This document shows, in pieces, positions 16,621 to 26,435 of a DNA stretch of 64,000 nt. The position numbers and the translations under genes were made by a program. Positions within the stretch are counted from its first letter, which is position 1. Every line of letters starts with the position of its first letter. Origin of the DNA: CBDCYS01 sp965226245 (GTDB lineage Bacteria; Acidobacteriota; Terriglobia; Bryobacterales; UBA6623); assembly GCA_965226245.1 (NCBI GenBank), contig CBDDCL010000013.1, forward strand, positions 1-64,000, written 5' to 3'. The notes beneath the pieces were generated by a model. The model was not told the origin of the DNA. It was given only the letters and a program-made list of their open reading frames with translations, and did not search any database.

Positions 16621-17883
16621 ATGACCTTCCGATTCATTCATACTGCGGATGTTCATCTAGATTCTCCCCTCCTGTCTTTGGCGCTCAAAGAGCCCGATGC
16701 AGCGGAGGTCGTTGCTAACGCTACACGCCAGACCTTCGCCAAGACCGTCGATCTATGCCTGGACGAACGTGTCGATGCGTTTCTGATTGCCGGCGATCTC
16801 TATGATGGTGAACTGCGCAGCATGAAGACTGCCGCCTTCTTCACGAATGAGATGCGCCGGCTTACCGCGGCGGGCATCAAAGTGTTTCTAGTGCGCGGCA
16901 ACCATGACGCCGAGTCGGTGATCACAAAACACCTGGACTTGCCCGACGGCGTCCATGTGTTTTCAAAGGCGGGGGAGGCGGTCTCGTTTGAGAGCGAAGA
17001 TATCGTCCTCCACGGGATGAGCTTTGCTAAACCCCAGGCACCGCGTAGCTTTCTGCCACACTACAAGCCGCCAACCGACGGCGCGATCAATATTGGTCTG
17101 CTGCATACAAGCCTTGCGGGCTCTACCGAGCACGATGTTTATGCACCTTGCAGCCTCCAAGACCTCGTTAATCAGGGTTATGACTACTGGGCACTGGGGC
17201 ATATCCACAAGCGTGAGGTTCACTCGGACGCCTCACGAGCGGTCGTAATGTCCGGCATTCCTCAGGGCCGTCATATAAACGAGGCGGGCCCGAAGTCTGT
17301 CACCTATGTGGAAATCGGCAGTGACCGGCGCGCCCGGATCGAGGACCGCTGCACTAGTGTTGTGCAATTCGAGCGCGTCGGTGTCGACATTTCAGGCGTC
17401 GTCGACTGGCGCGGCATCATTGACAGCGCCGAGACGGCACTTGGCACAGTCTTCGACGGTACGTCGACAGACCATATGATTGCGCGAGTTCGACTTTCTG
17501 GTGTCACACCACTGGCCGCACGCTTGCGCCGGGACGGCGATGTGCTCATTGAGGAACTTCGCGAAGCCGGGCGCCGTAGCGGAGCGACGTTTATCGAGAG
17601 CGTCGTCAATGAGTCGACACTCGAGGCGGTTGAATCGAAATCGGCGATCACTGATCCAATTATGAAGCTGCGGAACCTGATCCGTGGCGACGGGGTTGAT
17701 CGGTCAACGGCGGCAGCGCGAACGAAAGAACTGCTGGAGGATCTTCAAAGAAAACTTCCGCCAAAGCTGCGCGACCGGTTCGAGGTCGGGCCTGAGCAAC
17801 ATGACAGCCTGATCGAAGACTACCTCAGAGATGGTGCGGAAGACGTGCTCGCGAGGCTTGCCGTTGCCGGGGAGAGGGAGTGA
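16621..17883 (+). CDS. SbcD/YhaO-like metallophosphoesterase (DNA nuclease subunit)
   Basis: A 420-residue calcineurin-like phosphoesterase with metal-binding motifs in order: HTADVHLD, AGDLYDG, RGNHDAE, LLHTSL and ALGHIHKRE. The C-terminal part resembles the capping region of YhaO/SbcD. Such enzymes cleave DNA ends or hairpins together with an SMC-like ATPase partner. It overlaps the downstream ATPase gene by one base (TGATG). It is the first gene of a four-gene operon; only a weak AGG precedes its ATG. Confidence 0.85.
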   Translation: MTFRFIHTADVHLDSPLLSLALKEPDAAEVVANATRQTFAKTVDLCLDERVDAFLIAGDLYDGELRSMKTAAFFTNEMRRLTAAGIKVFLVRGNHDAESVITKHLDLPDGVHVFSKAGEAVSFESEDIVLHGMSFAKPQAPRSFLPHYKPPTDGAINIGLLHTSLAGSTEHDVYAPCSLQDLVNQGYDYWALGHIHKREVHSDASRAVVMSGIPQGRHINEAGPKSVTYVEIGSDRRARIEDRCTSVVQFERVGVDISGVVDWRGIIDSAETALGTVFDGTSTDHMIARVRLSGVTPLAARLRRDGDVLIEELREAGRRSGATFIESVVNESTLEAVESKSAITDPIMKLRNLIRGDGVDRSTAAARTKELLEDLQRKLPPKLRDRFEVGPEQHDSLIEDYLRDGAEDVLARLAVAGERE

Positions 17884-20800
17884 TGCGGTTCGAGCGGATT
17901 GATCTCGACCGGCATGGGTGCTTTACCGGGCACACGATTACGCTTGGTCTCGCCACGTCCAACAGCGATTTTCATATCGTCTACGGACCGAATGAAGCAG
18001 GGAAATCAACTTTGCGCGATGCATGCATTGATTTCCTTTATGGCTTCCCGAACCGAACCGAATATGATTTCATCCACGCCCCTGACATTTTGCAAGTCGG
18101 CGCGGCGGTGAGCACCGCCAGCGCTCACTATGAAGCCCGCCGTATCAAACGCAAGTCTAATAACTTCTTGAGCCTCGACGGCAATCTGAACTCTGACGCC
18201 GGGCTCAAAGCCGTCCTCGGCGATGTTTCTCGTGCCGGGTTTGAACAGATGTTCTCACTCAATGACGATTCAATCGAAGCGGGCGGCGAGGGGATTTTGC
18301 GCAGCGAGGGTGATCTCGGCGTACTGCTGTTTTCCGCAGCGTCTGGGTTGTCATCCTTAAGCGCCGGACTCAAAAGCATTCAGGCTCAAGCAGACCAGTT
18401 TTACAAGAAGTCCGCGCGTATTTTACAGCTAACACAACTAAAAGATGAACTGCGAGATATCGAGATTCGGCTTCAGAATAGCGATGTGCTGGTGAGCGCT
18501 TATGTGAAGCTGAGAGAAGACGAAGCTTCCACTAGACAACGTCATGCCGACGCAAAGTCGGAACGAGATGGAAATGCGCATCGCATGGACGAACTCCAAG
18601 CCATCCTTGATGCCGTCGATCCCTGGCGCGAACTACAAAAGCACGAAAGAAAACTCGCGCCGCTTGCCGACGCGCCCGCTGTCCCTGAAGGGTGGCTCGC
18701 GGAAGCTGAAGGATTTGTGGCGGCAGAGGCATCCGCACGTCGGGCTCTTGATGAAAACCGGCGCGCGGCTGAACGCGCGGGCGCCAAGCGCGATGCCATT
18801 GACATCGACGAAACAGCGCTTGAGATCGCGCGAGCGGTCAAACGCATAATTGAAGATATGCTGGAGGCGCGGTTCCGAACGTCAGCCGACATCGAGAACC
18901 GGCGTCACGAATTGCGAACTATTGAGGGAGACATTGCGGCGCTTCTTAAACGACTCGGACGAGCCGACGAGGACGACCCACAACAGTTCATCTTGCCTGC
19001 GTCTGCCAGGGGTCAGATCCGCGAACTTCTGGAGCAGCGCAGCGGACTTGACGCAGCCGAACAGTCGGCTCGCGAAGAGTGGGAAACTGCGGAAGAGCGG
19101 CGAAAGAAGGCGGAAGGGGTAGTCAAACAGATGGGCGATGTTGGCGACCTCACCGCGTTTGCTCAGGCTATCGACGCAGTGCGGGACAACGCTGACGGGC
19201 GAAGCTTCGACGAAATATCTCGCCAGTGCGCCACGCTGGAAGGGGAATTGGACGAGTCAATCGGAGGTTTGACACCTTGGCGTGGCGACCATGCGGCACT
19301 TATGGCCACCAGAATACCTGGTGATGATGATGTGCAGCCCTTAAAAAGAGAAGCCCGCGATGTTGAAGCGGCGCGCATCAAACTTGACAATGAAATTGAG
19401 CGTCTCAAGGATGAGCAGGTAGCAGTGAACGCCGAAATTGGCTCATTGGGTAGGAGAGCGGGCGTAGTCGATGACGCGGAGGCGCAAGGTGTGCGCGCCG
19501 CACGAGACGCCGCGTGGATTCTACACCGCGATGGTCTTGATTCCGATCCGCCGCGCACCTTCGTTGCGCTACGCGAAAGCGCCAATTCTTTCGAAGTGGC
19601 TATGGTCGAAGACGACAAGGTCGCTGCGGCGCGTCTTTCCCTGACTTCGGAACTCGCGGATTTGCGGCGAGCACAAACGGCGCGCGCAAAATGCGAAGCG
19701 GGCTTGGCTCACGCGATGGAGAAGTTGGAAGATCTTAAAAGACGCGAAACCGCCCATGCGGAGGCTACCGTGGCGTTCTTGATCAAACTAGGTTTGCCGT
19801 CCGTAGTCGAACTCAATGCTATCGATATGTGGCTCGGACGCTTGGAAGCCGCACGTGCAAAGCAGCGCGGGTTCGCCAAGGCGGCGCAGAGGCAGGCGGA
19901 AGCCAAGACCCGGTACGAAGACGCGATCAGCGCGGTCGACTCTGCCATGGCGGGGGTCGGTCTCACCATTGACGGACTTGATTGGCGCGCCAAGTTGAAG
20001 CGCTGCGACGATACGATTGCCGATTGGCATAAAAACAATAGAAGGAAGGCGGTGGCCGATGACGCCTACAACGACGCGGTCAAGGAAAGCACGCGGCGCC
20101 AAAAGGCTCATCAGCGGTCCAAAGGCGCTCGGGCCCAGTGGAGCGCAAGCTGGTCGGCGGCGCTAGGCACCACATGGATTGGTGACGCGAAGCCGGCCGC
20201 CGTCAAAGAGGTTCTTCGAGAGATCGACGCACTGACCGGCGAGTTAGAGAAAGCGAACGGTCTCCGTGGACGGATCGACGCGATGACGGCGGACCGTACG
20301 GCATATAGCACGGAGGTCAAGCGTCTCGCCACTGTAGCCGGGGAGGCCTATGACGACAGTGACCCTCTCAGCGTTGCTGATCGGCTTCGTGCTCGTGTTG
20401 CAGCGGCTGAAGAGGCTGATCGCGTGCGCAGAGGCTGCGAAGAGGAACTGAAAAACGCCGAAGAGCGGCTCGGCGCTGCGCAAGAAGAGGTGGATAGGTT
20501 TTCCAGGCGTATTGCTGAAATGCGCGCCGTCGTGTCGGTGGAGAGTTTTGAAGGACTAATCGGCGAAATGCGACGGTCGGAAGAGAAAAAACGCATCGAG
20601 TCGAGAATCGCACAACTGCAAAAGACGCTGCAGAAAGGTTTGAAGGTCGCGAGTGTCGCCGAGGCTCATGCAAAGCTCGAAAAAAATGTGCCGGACCAGG
20701 ATGCTTTTGATGCGATTCACACGGAGCAAGACGCGTTGGCGCGCGGCAAATCTGATGAGGATGACCACGTCACGGCGCTTTTCCATGAGTGGAAGACTGC

Positions 20801-21458
20801 TGAGGGCATGCTCTCCACTATTGGTGCTGATGATGAGGCGGCGCGACTTGAGGTGCGGCGTAGGACGCTGCTCCTCGAAATCGAGCGGGAGTCACATGCC
20901 TTCATGCGATTATCGGCAGGTGTCATGCTCGTGAATGAAGCGCTCCGTGTCTACCGCGAAACCCATCGCAGCTCAATGATGGAGAAGGCGAGCGATGCTT
21001 TCGTGCGCATCACCCGCGGAGCGTTCCGAGCACTGGCCGCCGCGCCCGGGAAGAATACCGAAGTGCTAGTTGGCATTCGGGCTGACGGCTCATCTATCGT
21101 TGCCAGCAAGATGTCGCGGGGAACGCGGTTTCAATTGTATTTGGCTCTGCGCATCGCGGGTTACGAAGAATTCTCAAAATATCGCGAGACCCTCCCATTC
21201 TTCGCGGACTCCGTGCTCGAGCCGTTCGACGATGATCGATCTGGTGAGACATTCTCATTGCTCCATGAGATGTCCAAGCGCGGTCAGGTGGTTTACCTCA
21301 CCCATCACCGACATCTCTGCGAAATTGCGAAATCGGTGTGTGGTGACGGTGTCGCTATTCATGAATTGCCCGATCTGGGGATCAGCAAAGCCCATGCCGG
21401 AACAAATCCTCGACACACCAGAGAACGTAGCGCAGGTGATCATGCACGGACCGCCTAA
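17883..21458 (+). CDS. SbcC/YhaN-like SMC-family ATPase
   Basis: About 1191 residues. It has an N-terminal ABC half with Walker A GPNEAGKST, long charged coiled-coil arms (about 180-1000), and a C-terminal half with a signature-like region SRGTRFQLYLALRIAGYEEF and Walker B region PFFADSVLEPFDDDR. The arms lack an obvious CxxC zinc hook, which matches YhaN more than canonical SbcC. It probably forms a complex with the preceding phosphoesterase. The ATG at 17883 is used; GTG 17880 is the alternative. Its last 65 bases overlap the DprA-like gene. Confidence 0.85.
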   Translation: MRFERIDLDRHGCFTGHTITLGLATSNSDFHIVYGPNEAGKSTLRDACIDFLYGFPNRTEYDFIHAPDILQVGAAVSTASAHYEARRIKRKSNNFLSLDGNLNSDAGLKAVLGDVSRAGFEQMFSLNDDSIEAGGEGILRSEGDLGVLLFSAASGLSSLSAGLKSIQAQADQFYKKSARILQLTQLKDELRDIEIRLQNSDVLVSAYVKLREDEASTRQRHADAKSERDGNAHRMDELQAILDAVDPWRELQKHERKLAPLADAPAVPEGWLAEAEGFVAAEASARRALDENRRAAERAGAKRDAIDIDETALEIARAVKRIIEDMLEARFRTSADIENRRHELRTIEGDIAALLKRLGRADEDDPQQFILPASARGQIRELLEQRSGLDAAEQSAREEWETAEERRKKAEGVVKQMGDVGDLTAFAQAIDAVRDNADGRSFDEISRQCATLEGELDESIGGLTPWRGDHAALMATRIPGDDDVQPLKREARDVEAARIKLDNEIERLKDEQVAVNAEIGSLGRRAGVVDDAEAQGVRAARDAAWILHRDGLDSDPPRTFVALRESANSFEVAMVEDDKVAAARLSLTSELADLRRAQTARAKCEAGLAHAMEKLEDLKRRETAHAEATVAFLIKLGLPSVVELNAIDMWLGRLEAARAKQRGFAKAAQRQAEAKTRYEDAISAVDSAMAGVGLTIDGLDWRAKLKRCDDTIADWHKNNRRKAVADDAYNDAVKESTRRQKAHQRSKGARAQWSASWSAALGTTWIGDAKPAAVKEVLREIDALTGELEKANGLRGRIDAMTADRTAYSTEVKRLATVAGEAYDDSDPLSVADRLRARVAAAEEADRVRRGCEEELKNAEERLGAAQEEVDRFSRRIAEMRAVVSVESFEGLIGEMRRSEEKKRIESRIAQLQKTLQKGLKVASVAEAHAKLEKNVPDQDAFDAIHTEQDALARGKSDEDDHVTALFHEWKTAEGMLSTIGADDEAARLEVRRRTLLLEIERESHAFMRLSAGVMLVNEALRVYRETHRSSMMEKASDAFVRITRGAFRALAAAPGKNTEVLVGIRADGSSIVASKMSRGTRFQLYLALRIAGYEEFSKYRETLPFFADSVLEPFDDDRSGETFSLLHEMSKRGQVVYLTHHRHLCEIAKSVCGDGVAIHELPDLGISKAHAGTNPRHTRERSAGDHARTA

Positions 21459-22272
21459 GCCGACGGAATATACTCCAGAAGAGCTTCTCGGAACGCTAAA
21501 TGATGTCGAACAGAAGAATGCTGCAAAGAAGCTCTATCTTGCCGGAGACATAGAACTACTTCGGTCTGGCCGAAGGGTTTCAATTGTGGGATCGCGCAAG
21601 GCGACTGCTGAGGGCCTTGTGCGCACCCGCATTCTTACCAAGGCACTCGTAGATCGTGGGGTGACCGTCGTAAGTGGGCTGGCTGAAGGAATTGATACGA
21701 TGGCTCATGAAACCACTATCACGGAAGGCGGCAGGACCGTCGCGGTCTTAGGAACATCACTTGACAAGGTTTTCCCGGCGAAGAATCGCACTCTTCAAGA
21801 CCAGATCATGCAACAGCACCTAGTCGTATCGCAGTTCCCTCTGGGAGCCGTTGTTCAGAAAAAGAATTTCCCGATTCGAAACCGGACGATGGCGCTTCTA
21901 TCAGACGCCACCTGCATTGTAGAGGCTGGCGAGAAGAGTGGGACGCTTCATCAAGGGTGGGAAGCACTCCGGCTCGGAAGGCTCCTTTTTCTCATGGAGT
22001 CGATTGCAAAGGATCCGAGTCTCTCTTGGCCTGCCAGGATGATCGATTATGGAGCTCAAGTGCTTACTCGAAAGGATTTGGAGTTCGTGCTCGATGACCT
22101 TCCTGAAGTCAATTATGGTGAAGCGGTTGACATCCATTATAAACGAAGTCAGGCGTGCGCGTTGATGCTGCGCAAATTTTTGGCAACGTCAAAGAAGAAG
22201 GTGTCGGTGCACTTAGCCTCCTTACGCAAGGAGACGCATTCCACGGTCCGGAGCCGAACCGCGCCAAAGTAG
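21394..22272 (+). CDS. DprA/Smf-like DNA-processing protein
   Basis: A 292-residue protein with the DprA Rossmann-like fold: VSIVGSRKAT, VVSGLAEGIDTMAHE, FPIRNRTMALLSD and VEAGEKSGTLHQGWEAL. Canonical DprA binds ssDNA and loads RecA during transformation. This one lacks the usual N-terminal SAM domain and a clear C-terminal winged helix, so it is probably a specialised paralogue. The start is ATG 21394, inside the end of the ATPase gene; the frame back to 21070 is out-of-frame ATPase sequence. Confidence 0.8.
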   Translation: MPEQILDTPENVAQVIMHGPPKPTEYTPEELLGTLNDVEQKNAAKKLYLAGDIELLRSGRRVSIVGSRKATAEGLVRTRILTKALVDRGVTVVSGLAEGIDTMAHETTITEGGRTVAVLGTSLDKVFPAKNRTLQDQIMQQHLVVSQFPLGAVVQKKNFPIRNRTMALLSDATCIVEAGEKSGTLHQGWEALRLGRLLFLMESIAKDPSLSWPARMIDYGAQVLTRKDLEFVLDDLPEVNYGEAVDIHYKRSQACALMLRKFLATSKKKVSVHLASLRKETHSTVRSRTAPK

Positions 22273-22317
22273 CCCGCGCTATTGTGCATGGGGATATGAG
22301 CAATTATTTATAGCGCT

Positions 22318-22947
22318 ATGCTTCGTGAAGTGCCCTTTGCTTCTTTTCTCATCTACTCTCCTCGCGGCGAATCAAAGATTTCGAGAAAATCGCGTACTGT
22401 TTGCTACGGCATTAAAAATGACAAGGCCAATGTTATGACCAAAATCATTGGTCGACTGAGCGAAGACTACGAAACAACGGGGCTCGGCAGTTTCCTTGGT
22501 CCCGCCGTAGTGCTTGTTCCCGTACCACGAAGTGCTCCGCTTGTCGAAGGAGCGCTCTGGCCAGCCGAGAGAATCAGCGAGAGGTTTCTGACGGCGGGCT
22601 TGGGAAACTCTGTCGAGCGAGTATTGCTTCGGAAGAGCCCGGTGAGGAAATCTTCCTCGGCTCAACCTGGTCGCCGACCCACTGTGCAGGAACACCTTGA
22701 GACACTGATTGCTGAACCTCTCCTATTGGGATCTCAAGAGATCACCGTCGTAGATGATGTTGTCACGAAAGGACGGACGCTTTACGCGGCGGCATGTATT
22801 GTGAGGAGAGCTTTTCCGACCGCAGAGGTCAGAGCTTTTGCACTTGTAAGAACGATGGGGTTGGTCCGGGAAATCAAGGCGATTCTCGATCCATGTGTAG
22901 GGGCCATCAAACACACCTCGTCGGGGGATGTGGACCGAAAGCCCTAA
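22318..22947 (+). CDS. ComF-like phosphoribosyltransferase
   Basis: A 209-residue type I phosphoribosyltransferase with the PRPP-binding loop ITVVDDVVTKGRTL and an upstream VVLVPVPRSAP strand-loop. It lacks the N-terminal zinc finger of standard ComF. Start 45 bp after the DprA-like stop, same strand: last gene of the operon. DprA and ComF are both competence-linked proteins, so their pairing with an SbcCD-like nuclease points to single-stranded DNA handling; the substrate and product are unknown. Confidence 0.78.
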   Translation: MLREVPFASFLIYSPRGESKISRKSRTVCYGIKNDKANVMTKIIGRLSEDYETTGLGSFLGPAVVLVPVPRSAPLVEGALWPAERISERFLTAGLGNSVERVLLRKSPVRKSSSAQPGRRPTVQEHLETLIAEPLLLGSQEITVVDDVVTKGRTLYAAACIVRRAFPTAEVRAFALVRTMGLVREIKAILDPCVGAIKHTSSGDVDRKP

Positions 22948-23065
22948 GCTGTTATAAACCCGCATTTTCAATTTGATCTTTGACATCCCGACCTTCCAGC
23001 GCCTTTCAGCGTCTTTATTCATAGGGGCTAGAGCCCGGTGAGGACGCCGTGGAGGCCAACACCCA

Positions 23066-23435
23066 ATGGGTGAAAAACAAACCAAGCCATTCCAGCTAAG
23101 TTTCAACGGCTTGTTGAAAGTCGATTTCCAGAGATCGCACGTCAGTTCCGACGGTGGCCTGATTTTGGTTCGCGAACTGGACGAGCGGCTCGGTCTCGGG
23201 AAGCTGATCGATGAGTATCTCAGCGACTCGCGACAAGGCTTGAACAAGAAGTTCCCGCTGGCCGATCTGCTGCGGCAGTCGATCTACAGCCGCTTGGCAG
23301 GCTACGAGGACGTCAACGACGCCGTCCGCGTGTCGGCTGACCCGATGTTTCGCTTGATCGGCTCGCAGAGGAACTGGCATCGCCGAGCGGCCTTGACCTC
23401 GACGCTACACGGCTTCGAGACGGAGATACTGGATA
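23066..23435 (+). pseudogene. IS1380-family transposase, N-terminal fragment
   Basis: Starting MGEKQTKPFQLSFNGLLKVD, it carries SSDGGLILVRELDERLG, PLADLLRQSIYSRLAGYEDV and ALTSTLHGFETEIL, the conserved N-terminal block of IS1380 transposases. Homology stops near 23435 and the frame runs on into unrelated DNA to 23593. The catalytic core is missing. The upstream 22960-23060 segment probably holds the left IS end. Confidence 0.75.
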
Positions 23436-24566
23436 AAGATAAAGGCGTTGTCCTCGCCATTTTCCGGCGCAAAACGCATAGCTGCAAAGCCTCATTGACG
23501 GGGATGAGCGACCGCGGAAGTAGACCGTCCCCATCGAGTGGTTGTCGATGCCGGTCGGCGAGAGGTCAATGTCGGAGTCGAGGAACTTGTTGATCAGCGT
23601 GCCGAGCGCGTCAGCCTTGGATAGCGTGTCCAGTTGGTTGCGAAATTTGAAGTTCGCGAGGATGTCCTGCACATTGGGCGAAAAACCGTTGACGTAGTCT
23701 TCGAAATCGGCGAGCAGTTGCTGCCGGCTGCCGCGGGACTTCAGGTCGCGTAGCGTGAACTTCGAGATGTTGTAGAACGCTTGGCCCGCAGCTTCGGCAA
23801 GTGCGGCACGTTGTTCGGTGATGCAGGCCTCGTCGAGCATCTTTTTGGAAAGAGATCGCTGATAATTCCTGTTGAGCCATTCCAGGTCCATGCCGAGCAC
23901 TCCTGTCGCCTCGATCAACGTCAGTCTCTCGGCGAGCCGCCGCATCGCAACTGCGGACGGCTTGGCTGGGTTCTTCTTGATCCCTTGGAGCCCGGATACG
24001 GTTTCGCCCGCCGCCACTTCCAACAGCTTGTCGAGCGTCTCACCAACCTCCAGCGGAAGCTCTTCGGCAACCCTCGCGGCGATGGCGTCTCGCGCCTTCC
24101 TGCGCTGTTCCCCGATGATTCGCCTCAGCACAGACTCGGCAGGGAACAGAGTTCCTTCTCGTTTGAGATACTCCCGCGCTCGGGCGAGCAAGGCGGCAGT
24201 CTGTTCCAGCCGGCACGACTCTTCGTAGAGGAATTGCTCCAAGCCTCTCTCTTGGCCCGGGTCGAAGCTCCTCAGCCCGAGATACTCTCGGATTCGGACC
24301 TGGTGTCTGGAGACCGTTTGCGGCCAGGATGCGTAGTCTCCCAAGAGGCCGCCGTCGATGCCGGTCTGTAGAGCAACCAAGCTCAGCAATTCCTCGCAGA
24401 TCTCTAGCGGCTGCTGCACCGGAAAACGCTGGAAGGCTCGCACAAAGCCGAGCTGATACGCAAAGCCCAAGCGGTGCGGACACCCGCGACGCTTAGAGAT
24501 TTCCATCTGGTCTGTTCGGGTCAGGGACAAGTCGCGGATCAACTGGCTTCGAGACGGAAAGATCAT
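23313..24566 (-). pseudogene. Chimera: Tn3-family transposase N-part fused to an HsdM fragment
   Basis: From ATG 24566 the protein begins as a Tn3 TnpA N-terminus (RLGFAYQLGFVRAFQRFPVQ...LEICEELL) through LEWLNRNYQRSLSKK, about 24566-23845. It then continues in frame as an internal piece of a type I restriction methyltransferase: AGQAFYNISKFTLRDL, DFEDYVNGFSPNVQDIL and KADALGTLI, ending at IDNHSMGTV near 23530. The remaining frame down to 23313 is unrelated. Neither part is functional. The fused frame extends to 24713 if the first in-frame start is used. Confidence 0.7.
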
Positions 24567-24609
24567 GGCCAGGTGCCTATAATAATGTCCGTTTGTTCCT
24601 GACAGAACC

Positions 24610-25206
24610 ATGCCGGTCTCCGACCCCGACGTCTCCCGGCCCCGCCTCATCCGCGACGGCAGCTTCCTCGAGAACGACTGGCGCGAGATTGCGCAGCGCC
24701 GGCGAGCCCACAACCGGCTGGGCTTCGCCTACCAGGTCGCCTTCGTTCGCGTGCTCGGACGCTTTCCGCAGCAGGAGCCGCTGGAGATCGACGGCGAAAT
24801 TCTGAGGTTCGCCGCTCTGCAGTTGGGTGCCGATCCCGGCCGCGCCCTGAAGACCGAGTTTCTCCTGCAGTACATGTCCGAACCGCAGCTTCGCGCCAAG
24901 GTGCGCCGGGGCCTACTCAAGGTCGAGCAGCTCCACGCCTTGGCCCGCGCCGTGTACTACGGCCAGCGCGGGCGCATCAGTGCCCGCGAGGTCTACGGCC
25001 AGATGAACGCGTGCTCGTGCCTGACGCTGATCCTCGCCTGCATCCTCTACTGGCAGGCGCGCGAGATCTCACGGATCGCCGCCGCGCCCAACTTCCCGTT
25101 CAACCCTGAGCTCATCGCCCGCGTCAGCCCGATCGAGTGGAAGAACGTCATCCTCTACGGCGAGATCAAGATCGACCCCGACAAGCTACGAATCCGGGGT
25201 CGTTAG
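24610..25206 (+). pseudogene. Tn3-family transposase with large in-frame internal deletion
   Basis: 198 residues against about 1000 for the family. Residues 1-75 are the TnpA N-terminus (AQRRRAHNRLGFAYQVAFVR, LRFAALQLGADP). From about residue 78 the sequence is the TnpA C-terminus (LLKVEQLHALARAVYYGQRG, MNACSCLTLILACILYWQAR, SPIEWKNVILYGEIKID). The DDE core between is deleted, yet the frame is preserved. It is divergent from the Tn3 fragment at 24566, with 43 bp between the two starts. Confidence 0.8.
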
Positions 25207-25239
25207 AGTGCATTTCTGCACGAATCTGGTTCGTACCCT

Positions 25240-25440
25240 ATGTACGCCAACGCTCGCGGCGTCCTGAAGGATTCCGTGCTCGCGCACATGTGGCTGAACA
25301 TCGCTGACGCAAACGGGGACGCAAGCGCCAGGGAGTTGCGGGACAATCTGGAACGTGACATGACCCGCGCTGAGATCAGTCGCGCAACTGAACTGGCGCG
25401 GGCGTGCATGGCCTCGGACTACCAGGACTGCGAGCCGTAA
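25240..25440 (+). pseudogene. C-terminal Sel1-repeat fragment
   Basis: 66 residues (MYANARGVLKDSVLAHMWLN, then IADANGDASARELRDNLERD, ARACMASDYQDCEP) matching the last Sel1-like repeat and tail of small Sel1-repeat proteins. The signal peptide and earlier repeats are absent, and the fragment begins directly after the Tn3 remnant. It was probably truncated by that insertion. Confidence 0.55.
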
Positions 25441-25501
25441 GCAAAACAGGGAACTTATATACAAACCTAACCAAACCGCGAGTGGAAGGTAGACTCGTTA
25501 T

Positions 25502-25903
25502 ATGAATCTTGACTGGACTTGCCCGGAATTTGATTGGACTGAGGTTTTGGATGTTGATCCTCACTGGCGTCTGGTCAAGATCATCTTTCGACTACTGAAG
25601 TTCATAGGAAAGATGGTTGTGTACCGTCGAACCACGAGTCTTGTGATGAAAATGCGAAGGCCAAATGGTGATTCGTTTTACTCTCACTTGGTAATTGGCG
25701 GATTCGTGTTCTGTACATTCTTGCCAAAGGCAGCATCTAAGTTTCTTCCGACCCGCTGTGTAGGCATTCAGTACGACAACGGACATATTGAAATTTGTAT
25801 TAAGGGTTTGGTGGCAGGCGCTCGGGTTGTGAAGTTCGAGGAGAGTGAGTTTGTGTCCGAAGAGGCCGCGAAGAACTTCTATGGCCTGAAAGAGGATTCC
25901 TAG
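25502..25903 (+). CDS. Hypothetical protein, 133 aa
   Basis: An AT-richer orphan frame, MNLDWTCPEFDWTEVLDVDP, then a basic amphipathic stretch (LVKIIFRLLKFIGKMVVYRR) and VVKFEESEFVSEEAAKNFYG at the end. No domain is recognised. Composition unlike its neighbours suggests transfer. Confidence 0.4.
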   Translation: MNLDWTCPEFDWTEVLDVDPHWRLVKIIFRLLKFIGKMVVYRRTTSLVMKMRRPNGDSFYSHLVIGGFVFCTFLPKAASKFLPTRCVGIQYDNGHIEICIKGLVAGARVVKFEESEFVSEEAAKNFYGLKEDS

Positions 25904-26009
25904 GATCCCTGCTCATTTTGAGCATCCAGTTAGTCATACAAGGGGTCACCTCACGAACCGCAGCACACGCACCAGCTTGCTCAAATCTTGGCCTCGCTTC
26001 GCAGCTCTT

Positions 26010-26435
26010 CTACGGTCTAGTGGGTGTGCCCACCACATCGAAGCCGCACGCGCGTGCCGCTGTCGCTTGGCTGCGGTCGTGCGTACCGAATACGAGACCG
26101 GCCTCATGGCGCTCCTCGAAGAGCAGGGCGCTTGCGAGATGGATCGCATCGAGCGTTTTGACAACGGTTGGCATGGGCTGACCGGCTCGGCGCAAGACCG
26201 CAGAGGTCAGCCGGATCGATCCGATCGCGCGCTCAGTCGCGGCGATCGCCTCGTGCGCGTCAGCCAATCCGTCATCATCGAGAGCGCGCGCTAGGCGGAG
26301 ACAGTCGAGTGTCCTCCTCGCCTCGACGCCCATGATTTCGCTCTAGTACGCGCGGTCCCATGTGCCCCATTCAGGCAGCTGGTTCCCGGTGCCAAGCAGC
26401 GCGCGCAGCACCGCGCTCGTGTCGAGATAGATCAT
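26010..26435 (-). pseudogene. VapC-like PIN toxin with premature stop
   Basis: The 142-codon frame from ATG 26435 begins MIYLDTSAVLRALLG (first PIN acidic residue) and ends FGTHDRSQATAARACGFDVV (last PIN acidic region), with DAIHLASALL between. Codon 31 is TAG (26345-26343), where homologues have Ser or similar. The ATG shares one base with the antitoxin stop. The toxin is probably inactive. Confidence 0.65.

Noticed and set aside
22318..22947. Canonical ComF competence protein
   Set aside because: It lacks the N-terminal zinc finger and is not near other competence genes apart from the DprA-like gene; described as ComF-like only.
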